Below, in pieces: positions 41,321-49,896 of a DNA stretch of 53,180 bases. Both the position numbers and the translations under genes were made by a program. The notes below the pieces were generated by a model. The model saw only the letters and a program-made list of their open reading frames with translations. It was not told where the DNA came from and ran no database searches. Where the stretch lies: positions 1-53,180 of the forward strand of contig JAUZFR010000176.1 in the NCBI GenBank assembly GCA_030840335.1. The letters run 5' to 3'. Source of the stretch: Actinomycetota bacterium (GTDB lineage Bacteria > Actinomycetota > Actinomycetes > Actinomycetales > Microbacteriaceae). Positions within the stretch are counted from its first letter, which is position 1. Every line of letters starts with the position of its first letter.

Positions 41321-42841
41321 GCCCGCGCCCTCCGCGCGAAGCTGCTCAAATGCTCGACTCTTTGTCGGCAGAGGAATCCACTGTTGCTCGGGATCGACAT
41401 TCTGCGGCGGGATTAGCCAGTAGCGGTCGAACCCGTCGGCATCGGAATCGCGCGCAATCTCCCAGCCGTTGTTGTGCAGCAACAGGTGGTGGTGCTTGCA
41501 CAACAGGATGCCGTTTCGCGTATCGGTGCGGCCCTTGTCTCGGGCCCACTGCAGGATGTGGTGGGCTTCACACCAGGAGGGCGGACGCTCGCAGCCAAAC
41601 CATCGACATCCGCCATCCCGCACTGCAAGAGCCGCCTTCTGCCGCCTCGTGAAGAGACGATGCTCGCGTCCGGCATCCATCGGCTGGCCTTCGTGATCAA
41701 AAATGACTTCGTCGGCGGCGCCATCGCAGAGATACCGCTGGATTGTCGCCACCGATACCGCGTCGAGTGACGTCTCGAAGTAGCCGCGCGCGGCGGCGAT
41801 CGTGTCGAGGTCGCCCTGTTCGGGTTCGAGCCCCGCCGCGTTGGCCGCGTGCACCTCCGCCTGCGCACGCATTGTCTCTTCAAGAGTTGCGACACTGGTC
41901 GTGAGTTTGATGATCGGTGCACCGGAGCCAATCAGCGTCGACGAGTCCGCATCGGATCCCGCTGCAAGGAGATGCGCGAACGAGTCGGAACCCAACTGCT
42001 CGGGAGTTCGCGTATCGGCGAGGATCTCTTCCATCTTGGCTTGAGCATCTCCGCTGGAAAACCTGACCCCTCCGAGCTTCGGCGACGTCGACCGGTCGTA
42101 CAGGTCTTTGACAGTGGCAAAGGTCTCGGGGTCCATCGTCCAGACGAGTTTGCCCATGCCGTCGGGCAACGCGAACACTTTCAGGGACCGCTGCTCGCGC
42201 CGCTCCTCTTCGCGCAGCGCGACTCCGGCCGCATCCAGCTCGGCGCGTGCGTCTTTGGCTCGACGCAACAGTCGATCTGGATCGAGGGCGCGCGCCTCAA
42301 CGCAGAGCGCGGCGGCAGCGATGGTGAGGTCGTCGACGCCAATCGATGAGTTGGGAACGCCGAGCCCCGCGCGGATCGAGTCGGCCGCCGCGAGCGAGAG
42401 GTGCCCATCGGCCAGCGCAACAGCGACCGGCTTCAGCCACGGCTGCGACGCGACCGCGATCTCTCCGGTCACGGGATTGACGTCGCCCTCGGTGGCGACC
42501 TCAACGAGCAACGTGCCCGCCTTCACGGCCTGCACGGCTTCGCGACTGGTCGTGCGGGTGGTGACTTTCACGAACTCCTCGGGCGTGCGATACCCGCTGC
42601 GCCGCGCGAGACCCTGTGAACCGAGCTCGGGTGCCGACCGGTGCGCGACCTGCCCGGCGAGATAGGCACCCACGGCGCCGAGTGCGTTGCGGTGGCGAGA
42701 ATGCCGACCGTTCTCGAATACCAGGTCGGTATCCGTGAGAACCGCATAGGCGTCAATGTTTGACGGCAGAGCGGCAAGAGCAGTGTCGACCGCATCAAGA
42801 GCGGCGATCAAGCTCACTCTCTGTTCCGTGTCGGGCTGCAT
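41303..42841 (-). CDS. DUF222 / HNH endonuclease domain protein (13E12-repeat type)
   Basis: A 512-residue member of the abundant actinobacterial DUF222-HNH family. The DUF222 part covers roughly the first 330 residues; the HNH domain is near residue 420, with CRWFGCERPPSWCEAHHILQ and GILLCKHHHLLLHNNGWEI giving the Cys pairs and HH-N-H active site. Function is unsettled; some mycobacterial members are DNA-damage inducible. Here a LexA-like box lies just upstream. I place the start at the ATG 42841, a few bases past the -10-like TATACG; ATG 42850 is the alternative. It interrupts the ksgA-ispE neighbourhood and is probably mobile or lineage-specific. Confidence 0.88.
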   Translation of the reverse strand: MQPDTEQRVSLIAALDAVDTALAALPSNIDAYAVLTDTDLVFENGRHSRHRNALGAVGAYLAGQVAHRSAPELGSQGLARRSGYRTPEEFVKVTTRTTSREAVQAVKAGTLLVEVATEGDVNPVTGEIAVASQPWLKPVAVALADGHLSLAAADSIRAGLGVPNSSIGVDDLTIAAAALCVEARALDPDRLLRRAKDARAELDAAGVALREEERREQRSLKVFALPDGMGKLVWTMDPETFATVKDLYDRSTSPKLGGVRFSSGDAQAKMEEILADTRTPEQLGSDSFAHLLAAGSDADSSTLIGSGAPIIKLTTSVATLEETMRAQAEVHAANAAGLEPEQGDLDTIAAARGYFETSLDAVSVATIQRYLCDGAADEVIFDHEGQPMDAGREHRLFTRRQKAALAVRDGGCRWFGCERPPSWCEAHHILQWARDKGRTDTRNGILLCKHHHLLLHNNGWEIARDSDADGFDRYWLIPPQNVDPEQQWIPLPTKSRAFEQLRAEGAGVSRQC

Positions 42842-42851
42842 CAAAACCATA

Positions 42852-42882
42852 CGTATAGTCTTCCATTCGAAGATATGTTCGA
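42852..42882 (-). promoter_or_regulatory. LexA (SOS) box and -10 element upstream of the DUF222-HNH gene
   Basis: TCGAAG-ATAT-GTTCGA (42867-42882) matches the actinobacterial SOS box TCGAAC-N4-GTTCGA at 11 of 12 fixed positions and is palindromic. TATACG (minus, 42852-42857) follows as a -10 box; the box would cover the -35 region and block transcription until LexA is cleaved. Confidence 0.72.
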
Positions 42883-42963
42883 CAAGCCAAAATCGGCAAT
42901 CTGTGGATAACTCGCTGGCACACACGCGGGGGTGAGGAGCAGACCCGCAGCCGTGGGCCCGGG

Positions 42964-42975
42964 TAGCGTGAAGCC
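42964..42975 (+). promoter_or_regulatory. Leaderless-type promoter of the 42976 gene
   Basis: TAGCGT (42964-42969) ends six bases before the ATG. Confidence 0.6.
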
Positions 42976-43959
42976 ATGCGCGCAGTAACTCTCCCCACTT
43001 TCGGCGGACCGGATGTCCTCACGATCGCCGACCTCCCCGAGCCCGAGATGGGTGCGGGCGACGTGCTCATCGATGTCGTCGCCGCGGGCGTGAACCACGC
43101 CGACCTCGCCCAGCGCGAGGGTCACTATCCGCCGCCGCCTGGCGCCCCCGACTGGCCGGGAATGGAGCTGTCCGGTGTGATCGCGGCCGTTGGCGCCGAC
43201 GTCGAGGGGTTCCACCCCGGCGACCGCGTCTGCGCGCTTGTCCCTGGCGGCGGATACGCGGATCGCGCTGTCGTCGACGCCCGACTGATCCTGCGGGTCC
43301 CCGACAACGTCGACCTCGTCGAAGCCGCGGGCATCCCCGAAGCAGCGTGCACCGTCTGGTCGAATGTGTTCCAGAACGCGGGGCTGAAGGCGGGCCAGAC
43401 CCTTCTCGTGCACGGTGGCTCCAGCGGCATCGGTGCCATGGCCATCCAGTTGGGCACAGCCAAAGGATGCGCGGTCTTTGCCACAGCCGGATCGGATGCG
43501 AAGGTCGCATTCTGCGAACAGCTCGGCGCCCGCGGAATCAACTACCGAGACGCCGACTTCGCCGACGTCATCGCAACCGAGACCGACGGGCGAGGTGTCG
43601 ACGTCATCCTCGACATCGTTGGCGGAGACTACCTTGAGCGCAACGTCAGGTCGCTCGCGACAGGCGGCACCGTCGCCATCATTGCGAACCAGAGCGGCGC
43701 ACCGGGTGAATTCGACATCGGGGCGCTGATGCGCAAGCGCGGGAAGATCTGGGCGACGACGCTCCGCGCTCGACCGATCGATGAACGCGCAGCCATCGTC
43801 GCCGGCGTCCAGACCAACGTGATGCCGCTCTTCGAGGCCGGAAGCGTGCGCCCGATCATCGACTCGGTGTTCCCGCTCGAGCGTGCCGCCGACGCCCATC
43901 GGCTGATGGAATCATCCGCACATTTGGGCAAGATCCTGTTACTGGCGCAGGGCGAGTAA
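42976..43959 (+). CDS. NAD(P)H:quinone oxidoreductase (PIG3/Qor-like MDR)
   Basis: Zinc-free medium-chain reductase, 327 residues. The GroES-like part contains MRAVTLPTFGGPDVL, GVNHADLAQREGHYPPPPG and GMELSGVIAAVG; the Rossmann site is LLVHGGSSGIGAMAIQLG (about residues 138-155). NHADLAQRxGxYPPPPG is characteristic of the PIG3/TP53I3-like subgroup. Lies between the DUF222 gene and ispE. Confidence 0.92.
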   Translation: MRAVTLPTFGGPDVLTIADLPEPEMGAGDVLIDVVAAGVNHADLAQREGHYPPPPGAPDWPGMELSGVIAAVGADVEGFHPGDRVCALVPGGGYADRAVVDARLILRVPDNVDLVEAAGIPEAACTVWSNVFQNAGLKAGQTLLVHGGSSGIGAMAIQLGTAKGCAVFATAGSDAKVAFCEQLGARGINYRDADFADVIATETDGRGVDVILDIVGGDYLERNVRSLATGGTVAIIANQSGAPGEFDIGALMRKRGKIWATTLRARPIDERAAIVAGVQTNVMPLFEAGSVRPIIDSVFPLERAADAHRLMESSAHLGKILLLAQGE

Positions 43960-44022
43960 TCGCGAGGGTATCTCACAGTGCGGCGGGTACCGAGGGTGGC
44001 GACGCGGGCCGACGGGCTCGAC

Positions 44023-44034
44023 TAGGTTGGAACT
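44023..44034 (+). promoter_or_regulatory. Leaderless-type promoter of ispE
   Basis: TAGGTT (44023-44028) ends six bases before the ATG. Confidence 0.6.
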
Positions 44035-44970
44035 ATGACCTCCGTGGCCGCTCCAAAAATGGTGCACGCGAAGGCGCCCGGAAAGATCAACGTCTTTCTC
44101 AAGGTCGGCGCGCTTCTCGATGACGGATACCACGACGTCGCGATCGCGTACCAGGCCGTGTCGCTGTACGAAGAGGTGCGAGCGTATCCGGCCGACGATT
44201 TCTCGGTCGAGATCGCGGGCACGGTGGAGCTCTCCCGAGTGCCTACGGATGGCTCCAATATTGCGATAAAGGCCGCCCGACTTCTCGCCCGTCGCACGGG
44301 ATATCGCGGGGGAGTGCGGCTCGAGATCGGCAAACACGTTCCGGTCACCGGCGGTATGGGAGGCGGGTCGGCGGATGCTGCGGCGAGCCTGCTGGCGTGT
44401 GACGCGCTCTGGGGCACGGAGCTTCCGCGCGAGGAGATGCTGGCGCTGGCAGCGCAACTCGGCGCTGACGTGCCATTTGCGTTCACCGGCGGAACGGCGA
44501 TCGGAACCGGACGTGGCGACCAGCTCAGCCCCGCCCTGGCTCAGGGACAGTTCCAGTGGGTGCTCGCGGTCGCCGACTTCGGGCTCTCGACCCCTGCCGT
44601 CTACCGGGAACTCGATCAGCACCGCGACCGGCACGCCCAGGATATTTACCCGGCCGATCCGCAGCCATCCGTCGACGCGAATGTGTTGCAGGCACTCCGT
44701 GCCGGCGATCCGCACATGCTCGCGGAGACCCTCTACAACGACCTGCAGGCCCCCGCGCTTCATCTTGAGCCGTCGCTCGCCGCCGTGCTCGAGCTCGGCG
44801 AGGAGAACGGCGCGCTCGCCGGCATTATCTCCGGTTCCGGGCCGACGGTTGCGTTTCTCGCTGCCGATCTCGACAGCGCTCTCGAGCTGCAAATTGCGCT
44901 GAGCGCCGCCCGCCTGACGGTCGTGCGCGCGACCGGTCCGGTGCACGGCGCCCGCCTCGTCAACCAGTAG
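44035..44970 (+). CDS. ispE: 4-diphosphocytidyl-2-C-methyl-D-erythritol kinase
   Basis: GHMP kinase of the MEP isoprenoid pathway, phosphorylating CDP-methylerythritol at the 2-hydroxyl. The 311-residue protein shows [14 protein letters not shown] (about residues 13-26) with the catalytic-region Lys, [17 protein letters not shown], the ATP loop [18 protein letters not shown] (about residues 103-120) and [14 protein letters not shown] near the C-terminus. Its presence shows isoprenoids are made by the MEP route. Confidence 0.96.
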   Translation: MTSVAAPKMVHAKAPGKINVFLKVGALLDDGYHDVAIAYQAVSLYEEVRAYPADDFSVEIAGTVELSRVPTDGSNIAIKAARLLARRTGYRGGVRLEIGKHVPVTGGMGGGSADAAASLLACDALWGTELPREEMLALAAQLGADVPFAFTGGTAIGTGRGDQLSPALAQGQFQWVLAVADFGLSTPAVYRELDQHRDRHAQDIYPADPQPSVDANVLQALRAGDPHMLAETLYNDLQAPALHLEPSLAAVLELGEENGALAGIISGSGPTVAFLAADLDSALELQIALSAARLTVVRATGPVHGARLVNQ

Positions 44971-44994
44971 CTCTGGCGTAAAGCGGCCGCCGAT

Positions 44995-45022
44995 TACACT
45001 GGTTTCGGTGAAGGAGGCGGCC
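44995..45022 (+). promoter_or_regulatory. Promoter and ribosome-binding site of the moeB-like gene
   Basis: TACACT (44995-45000) is a -10 box; AAGGAGG (45011-45017) is a strong ribosome-binding site five bases before the ATG at 45023. Unlike most single genes in the window this one is leadered, and the site decides the start against a GTG at 45008. Confidence 0.65.
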
Positions 45023-46159
45023 ATGGATTCGGTCGTAGATGCCACAGAGCCGCCCGCCAACCTGCCCGCTGGCGTGCTTGAGCGGGCCGCGCGCACCATC
45101 GCCTTGCCAGGCATCGGAATCCCCGGTCAGGCCCGCATCACTGCGGCCCGAGTACTCGTCATCGGTGCTGGCGGACTCGGTTCGCCCGTGCTGTCGTACC
45201 TCGCCGCCGCTGGGGTCGGCACCATCGGGATCGTCGACTTCGATACCGTCGACCTGTCCAACCTGCAGCGACAGGTCATCCATCGATCTGCCGACATCGG
45301 CGAGCCGAAAACGGCAAGCGCGGCGCGATCGATCGCCGCGCTCACGGACTCCGTGACGGTCATTCAGCACCGACTCAGGCTCGACGCATCCAACGCTCTT
45401 GAGATCTTCGCGGACTACGACATCGTCGTCGACGGTACTGACAACTTCGCGACCAGGTACCTCGCAAATGACGCCGCAGCCTTACTCTCGAAGCCCTACG
45501 TCTGGGGCTCGGTGCTGCGCTTCGACGGACAGGTCAGCGTGTTCTGGGAGGGTGCTCCGAACGGGCGGTCCCTCGATTACCGCGACCTGCATCCGGTGCC
45601 GCCTCAGCCCGACCAGGTGCTCTCGTGCTCGGAGGCAGGGGTGCTGGGCAGCGTCTGCGGCGTGATCGGGACGATGATGGCCACCGAGGTTCTCAAGCTC
45701 ATTACGGGTGTCGGCGCGCCACTGCTCGGGCGGGTCCAGAATCTGGATGCCCTCAGCGGCAGCTGGCGCGAGTTCGAGCTTCGCCGCTCCCCGGACCGGA
45801 TGCCCGTGACGCAGTTGATCGACTACGACGAGTTCTGTGGCGTGCCATCCGCGGGCGGCTCCGAAACCGAGATCTCGGCTGAACAACTCGCCGCACTCGG
45901 TGGTGTGCGCCTCATCGATGTACGGGAACCCTACGAACACGACCTGGCCCACATCGACGGGGACGAGCTCGTTCCGCTGGCGCGGCTGCTCGACAATCCG
46001 GGCGCGCTGGGCACCGCGCCGATGGTCGTCTACTGCGCATCCGGCGCTCGGTCGGCGCGGGCCGTAGCCGTGCTTCGTGCCCGGGGAGTGGATGCGCGGT
46101 CACTGCGCGGCGGTATCGCCGCCTGGCATGCGGCCGCCGTGCCCGCCGACCCGAGTTGA
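45023..46159 (+). CDS. moeB: MoeB/ThiF-type adenylyltransferase with C-terminal rhodanese domain
   Basis: A 378-residue sulfur-carrier activating enzyme. The E1-like domain has VIGAGGLGSPVLSYLAAAG (about residues 44-62), GIVDFDTVDLSNLQRQ and VDGTDNFATRYLAND; LSCSEAGVLGSVCGVIGTM follows. The C-terminal rhodanese domain has LIDVREPYEHDLAHI and the persulfide Cys in VYCASGARSARAV (about residue 342). It would adenylate the C-terminal Gly of MoaD (or ThiS-like carriers) and transfer sulfur to form the thiocarboxylate for molybdopterin synthesis. The MoaD gene converges from the other side. Confidence 0.92.
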   Translation: MDSVVDATEPPANLPAGVLERAARTIALPGIGIPGQARITAARVLVIGAGGLGSPVLSYLAAAGVGTIGIVDFDTVDLSNLQRQVIHRSADIGEPKTASAARSIAALTDSVTVIQHRLRLDASNALEIFADYDIVVDGTDNFATRYLANDAAALLSKPYVWGSVLRFDGQVSVFWEGAPNGRSLDYRDLHPVPPQPDQVLSCSEAGVLGSVCGVIGTMMATEVLKLITGVGAPLLGRVQNLDALSGSWREFELRRSPDRMPVTQLIDYDEFCGVPSAGGSETEISAEQLAALGGVRLIDVREPYEHDLAHIDGDELVPLARLLDNPGALGTAPMVVYCASGARSARAVAVLRARGVDARSLRGGIAAWHAAAVPADPS

Positions 46160-46201
46160 CGCAAATGGCTGTCACCTGGCCGCAGTAACAGCCATTTGCG
46201 T
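46159..46201. terminator. Perfect 14-bp inverted repeat between moeB and moaD
   Basis: ACGCAAATGGCTGT (46159-46172) and ACAGCCATTTGCGT (46188-46201) pair perfectly around a 15-base loop, directly after the moeB stop and before the convergent moaD stop. Probably a two-way terminator; there is no U-run. Confidence 0.75.
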
Positions 46202-46224
46202 GAAGTCGGTCGAGACAGGTACGG

Positions 46225-46476
46225 CTAGCCGCCCGCGAACGGCGGCATGACATCCACCAGGTCACCGTCGGCGAGGGGCCGCAGGGGATTTGTCTCCGCG
46301 ATTCCATTCACGAGGAACGAGCACCGGGAAACGACATCCGAAACGTCCGGCCGGTCGACGGCGAAGAGTGCAAGCGCGTCGCCTATGGTGGCCCCCGACG
46401 ACACCGTGACCGACGTCTCATCGATCCCCGCCGCCGCTCGGGCAGCGGCAAAAAACCGCAGTCGGATGTTCGCCAC
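46225..46476 (-). CDS. moaD: MoaD/ThiS family sulfur carrier (molybdopterin synthase small subunit)
   Basis: An 83-residue ubiquitin-like sulfur carrier: VANIRLRFFAAARAAAG at the start, VDRPDVSDVVS in the middle, and the C-terminal DLVDVMPPFAGG with the Gly-Gly that is adenylated and thiocarboxylated. GTG start at 46476, two bases after the moaA stop, so it closes the molybdenum operon. The large subunit gene moaE is not in the window. Confidence 0.92.
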   Translation of the reverse strand: MANIRLRFFAAARAAAGIDETSVTVSSGATIGDALALFAVDRPDVSDVVSRCSFLVNGIAETNPLRPLADGDLVDVMPPFAGG

Positions 46477-46478
46477 GC

Positions 46479-47555
46479 CTATCCGCCGATCGCACTCATC
46501 GTGCGCTCCGGCTGCACAAAACCGCCTGCGTCGAGTCCGTGACCCACCGGCTTTGCCCACATTGCGTCTCGCCAGAGGGCCGCGAGTTCGTCATCGGATG
46601 CGCCAGCGCGAAGCGGTCCAAGCAGGTCGACCTCCGCGTGAGAGAACAGGCAACTGCGAACCGCGCCCTCCGAGGTGAGTCGGGTGCGACGGCAATCGGC
46701 ACAAAACGATTCGGTGACCGACGCGATGATGCCGACGAGACCGAGAAATTCTGAACCGTCGCGGGAAAACACCCGGAAGAGTTCGGCCGGTGCGCCATCC
46801 CGGGGCTCGTCATCCGGTACAAGTTCATAGTGCTCCTGCAGCTGCTCGCGCACCTCGGCCGCAGTGACCATCGTTGCGCGATCCCAGGAGTGGTCGGCGT
46901 CCAGCGGCATCTGTTCGATGAACCGCAACTGATGTCCGCGGGTCAGCGACCAGTCGAGCAGCTCGGCGGCCTGCCGGTCATTGACTCCGCGGAGCAGCAC
47001 CGCGTTGATCTTCACCGGCGTCAGGCCCGCGTCCGCCGCAGCGTCGATGCCCGCGAGAACGCGCTCGAGGAAGGGGCGCCTGGAGATCTCGAGGAACGTC
47101 GCGGCGTGAACGGTGTCCAGCGAGACGTTGATGCGGTCAAGCCCGGCGGCACGAAGAGCGGATGCGCGCGACGCGAGCCCGATCGCGTTGGTCGTCAGCG
47201 AGATTTCCGGTCGCGGTTCCAGTGCGCTGACGGCGGCGATGATCTCGACGAGGTCCTTTCGCAGCAGCGGCTCGCCGCCGGTGAATCGCACCTGGCGAAC
47301 GCCGAGCTGCCGGACAGCGATTGTGGCGAGCCGAGCAATCTCGTCGGCCTGGAGCAGCTGGCTCGGTGGCTGAAACGGCAGTCCGGCCGCGGGCATGCAG
47401 TACGTGCAGCGAAGGTTGCAACGGTCGGTGAGCGAAATCCGCAGGTCGGTCGCGATGCGACCCCATCGATCCACGAGGCTCGGATCGCCGTTCGGGCGGG
47501 GCCCGACATCCGCTGGCCTTCCGGCGAGCGCAGGCATGCCAAGTGAGATGCTCAT
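46479..47555 (-). CDS. moaA: GTP 3',8-cyclase (molybdenum cofactor biosynthesis)
   Basis: Radical-SAM enzyme for the first step of molybdopterin synthesis, 358 residues. The N-terminal cluster motif is TDRCNLRCTYCMP (about residues 43-55), followed by RFTGGEPLLR and TTNAIGLA; the C-terminal [4Fe-4S] ligands are in FCADCRRTRLTSEGAVRSCLF, and the chain ends in the catalytic Gly-Gly. Lies 17 bases after modC in the same direction but has its own -10-like box. MoaC is not in the window. Confidence 0.96.
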   Translation of the reverse strand: MSISLGMPALAGRPADVGPRPNGDPSLVDRWGRIATDLRISLTDRCNLRCTYCMPAAGLPFQPPSQLLQADEIARLATIAVRQLGVRQVRFTGGEPLLRKDLVEIIAAVSALEPRPEISLTTNAIGLASRASALRAAGLDRINVSLDTVHAATFLEISRRPFLERVLAGIDAAADAGLTPVKINAVLLRGVNDRQAAELLDWSLTRGHQLRFIEQMPLDADHSWDRATMVTAAEVREQLQEHYELVPDDEPRDGAPAELFRVFSRDGSEFLGLVGIIASVTESFCADCRRTRLTSEGAVRSCLFSHAEVDLLGPLRAGASDDELAALWRDAMWAKPVGHGLDAGGFVQPERTMSAIGG

Positions 47556-47567
47556 GCCGTAAGGCTA
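47556..47567 (-). promoter_or_regulatory. Internal leaderless-type promoter before moaA
   Basis: TAGCCT (47562-47567, minus strand) ends six bases before the ATG, inside the 17-base modC-moaA gap. Confidence 0.5.
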
Positions 47568-47572
47568 AGCGA

Positions 47573-48301
47573 TTACGTTCCCGAATTCAGAAACAGTCCG
47601 GCGACGTAATCGTTGACCGGCGACGCTGCCACCGCCCGAGGCGCGCCTCGCTGCACCACGCCTCCGCGATCGAGAACGATGAGCTCGTCGGCGAGCGCCA
47701 GCGCATCCGCCGGGTCATGGGTGACGAGCACCGTCGCGCCCGAATAGGTCTTCAGCTGGCTTCGAAGTTCGGCCCTCACGTCGACTCTCGTGCTTGCGTC
47801 GAGCGCGGCGAGCGGTTCATCGAGGAGCAGCAGCGGCGGCTCGAGAATCAGTGCGCGAGCGAGAGCGACTCGCTGTGCCTGCCCGCCGGAGAGGTGGGCC
47901 GGCCGCGTCGATCCGAACTCGGCAATTGCGAGTCGCTCGAGCCAGCCGTGGGCGGATGCGCGCGCGACTTTGCGGCGGATGCCGTGCGCAATCGGACCGA
48001 AGGCCACGTTCTCGACTGCTGTGAGGTGCGGGAACAGCAGGTAGTCCTGGAACACCACGCCGGCCCCGCGATCGGAGGCGGAAACGTGGATTCCCGATGC
48101 GACATCGTCAAGCAGCCGGCGTTCGAGTTCGATTCGTCCCGACGTCGGGCGAAGCAGCCCGGCGAGCACTCGGAGCGTCGTCGATTTACCTGAACCATTT
48201 GGCCCGACGACCGCCGTGATCGAGCCCGAGGGCACGGCGAGCGCGAGATCGAGCCGGAAGGCCCGTCTCTCGACGACGATCGTCGCGTTGAGGCCGGTCA
48301 T
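47573..48301 (-). CDS. modC: Molybdate ABC transporter ATP-binding protein
   Basis: Motor subunit of the molybdate importer, 242 residues. Walker A is GPNGSGKSTTLR (about residues 34-45), then VVFQDYLLFPHLTAVENVAFG, signature LSGGQAQRVALARAL, Walker B LLLLDEPLAALD and VTHDPADA. It lacks the C-terminal TOBE domain of classical ModC (usually about 350 residues); the separate TOBE protein at 49897-50295 may compensate. ATG overlaps the modB stop by four bases. Confidence 0.93.
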   Translation of the reverse strand: MTGLNATIVVERRAFRLDLALAVPSGSITAVVGPNGSGKSTTLRVLAGLLRPTSGRIELERRLLDDVASGIHVSASDRGAGVVFQDYLLFPHLTAVENVAFGPIAHGIRRKVARASAHGWLERLAIAEFGSTRPAHLSGGQAQRVALARALILEPPLLLLDEPLAALDASTRVDVRAELRSQLKTYSGATVLVTHDPADALALADELIVLDRGGVVQRGAPRAVAASPVNDYVAGLFLNSGT

Positions 48302-49116
48302 GAACTGAGCCCGCTCACCCAGCGGTCGCGCAGCGCGAACAGCACCCCAACCGACACCACGAGCAGAACGAGTGAGATCACATAGGCGGCCGGTGGGCTG
48401 GTTTCGAGCGCGAGGTAGGCGGCGATCGGCATCGTTCGGGTGACGCCGGGGAAGTTGCCGGCGAACGTGATCGTCGCGCCGAATTCGCCCAGTGCACGAG
48501 CGAAACAGAGCACCGCGCCTGCGACCACCCCAGGCGCAACGAGCGGCAGTGTCACGCGACGGAAGATCATCCATCTCGACGCACCGAGCGTCTCCGCGGC
48601 ATCCTCCAGCCGGCGATCGGCGGCTCGAAGGGCGCCCTCGACCGCGAGCACCAGAAACGGCATGGCGACGAACGCCTCGGAGATGATCACCGCGGGCGTT
48701 GTGAACGGCAGCTGGATGTTGAACCACGAGTTGAGGAACTGGCCGATGAGCCCGTGCCGCCCCAGCAGCAACAGCAGCGCGACGCCCCCGACGACAGGAG
48801 GAAGCACGAGCGGCACGATGACCAGGGCACGCAGTGTGCGCCGAATCGCCGGATGCCAGTCCGACGAGCGCGCGAGCACCCAGGCCAGGGGGACGCCGAG
48901 CACGAGGCTCACTGCGGTCGCCGCGATGCCGCACCCGAGCGACAGCCCCAGCGACTGGCCGATATCCGAGGTCGCGATGATCTGACCGAGCTGTGCCCAC
49001 GGTACCTGGCCGATGAGCGCGACCAGCGGAAGCACGAGGAACGCGAGAGCGATCCCCGCCGGTATCCAAAGGATGCCCGGGATCCCCGATCCCCGACGCT
49101 CCCGCAAGTCAGCCAA
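48298..49116 (-). CDS. modB: Molybdate ABC transporter permease
   Basis: Membrane subunit of the importer, 272 residues, with about six helices. The EAA loop is EDAAETLGASRWMIFRRVTLP (about residues 170-190), followed by GAVLCFARALGEFGATITFAGN and GVTRTMPIAAYLALE, both typical of ModB. Overlaps modA by eight bases and modC by four. Confidence 0.94.
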   Translation of the reverse strand: MADLRERRGSGIPGILWIPAGIALAFLVLPLVALIGQVPWAQLGQIIATSDIGQSLGLSLGCGIAATAVSLVLGVPLAWVLARSSDWHPAIRRTLRALVIVPLVLPPVVGGVALLLLLGRHGLIGQFLNSWFNIQLPFTTPAVIISEAFVAMPFLVLAVEGALRAADRRLEDAAETLGASRWMIFRRVTLPLVAPGVVAGAVLCFARALGEFGATITFAGNFPGVTRTMPIAAYLALETSPPAAYVISLVLLVVSVGVLFALRDRWVSGLSS

Positions 49117-49888
49117 TGATCGTGAATCCCGCCCGCTTCAGGACTGCGGTGCCGTCCTTGCCGAGGATGAACGTCTCGAACGCCGCGGCGAGCGCGAGGT
49201 TCTTCGACGAGGAAATCGGCGCGATCAGGTAATTGTTGATGGCTTTCTGCGCCTCGGGGAACGCGATGCCCTGCACCTTTGAGCCGGCGGCCAGAACGTC
49301 CGTGTGGTACACGAGGGCCGCATCCACCTCGTCAAGCGACACCTGGGTGAGCGCGGTCTTCACATCCGGAACGAGGGTGTCGGGCTTGTCCTTGATCCCG
49401 GTCGCGGCGAAGACAGCGACCGCGGCTGCACCGCAGGGGACCTCGGGAGCACAGATCGCGATCTTTTTCGACGCATCGGCGAAGTCGGCCAGCCCGGTGA
49501 TCTTGCCGGGGTTGCCCGCTGGCACGGCGATCTCGAGCGTGTTGCTCACGAAGGTGGTGGGCGTGCCCTTGGCCAGGTTCGCATCGGTGACGGTCTTCAT
49601 GGTTGCCGGACTGGCGGATGCGAACAGGTCGACGGGTGCACCAGACACGATCGAGGTCGCCAGCGCCGAGCTTCCGCCGTAGTTGAATGTGATCGTCACT
49701 CCCGGGTGAGACTTCTTGAAGTCGGTGGCGATCTCGTCGAAGATTCCGGTGAGCGAGGCCGCGGCATCCACGACGATCGATCCGGAGACTGAGGTTTTCG
49801 GCGCGGTCGTGGCTGCAGGGGTGGACGCGCAGCCAGCGAGGGCGAGGACACTTGTGGCGATCGCGGTCACGAGGAGAGATCTCTTCAC
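49109..49888 (-). CDS. modA: Molybdate-binding lipoprotein
   Basis: Periplasmic-type binding protein for molybdate/tungstate, 259 residues. The lipoprotein signal ends in LALAG-Cys20. Ligand-binding Ser/Tyr positions are in VDAAASLTGIFDEIA and NYGGSSALATSIVSGAPVD; the late VDAALVYHTDVLA segment is also conserved. GTG start at 49888, eight bases after the regulator stop. Confidence 0.94.
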   Translation of the reverse strand: MKRSLLVTAIATSVLALAGCASTPAATTAPKTSVSGSIVVDAAASLTGIFDEIATDFKKSHPGVTITFNYGGSSALATSIVSGAPVDLFASASPATMKTVTDANLAKGTPTTFVSNTLEIAVPAGNPGKITGLADFADASKKIAICAPEVPCGAAAVAVFAATGIKDKPDTLVPDVKTALTQVSLDEVDAALVYHTDVLAAGSKVQGIAFPEAQKAINNYLIAPISSSKNLALAAAFETFILGKDGTAVLKRAGFTIIG

Positions 49889-49896
49889 TGTGCACT

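Noticed and set aside
48302-49069. N-terminal extension of the modC frame to 498 codons
   Set aside because: The extension lies in a different frame of modB; the true ATG at 48301 overlaps the modB stop.
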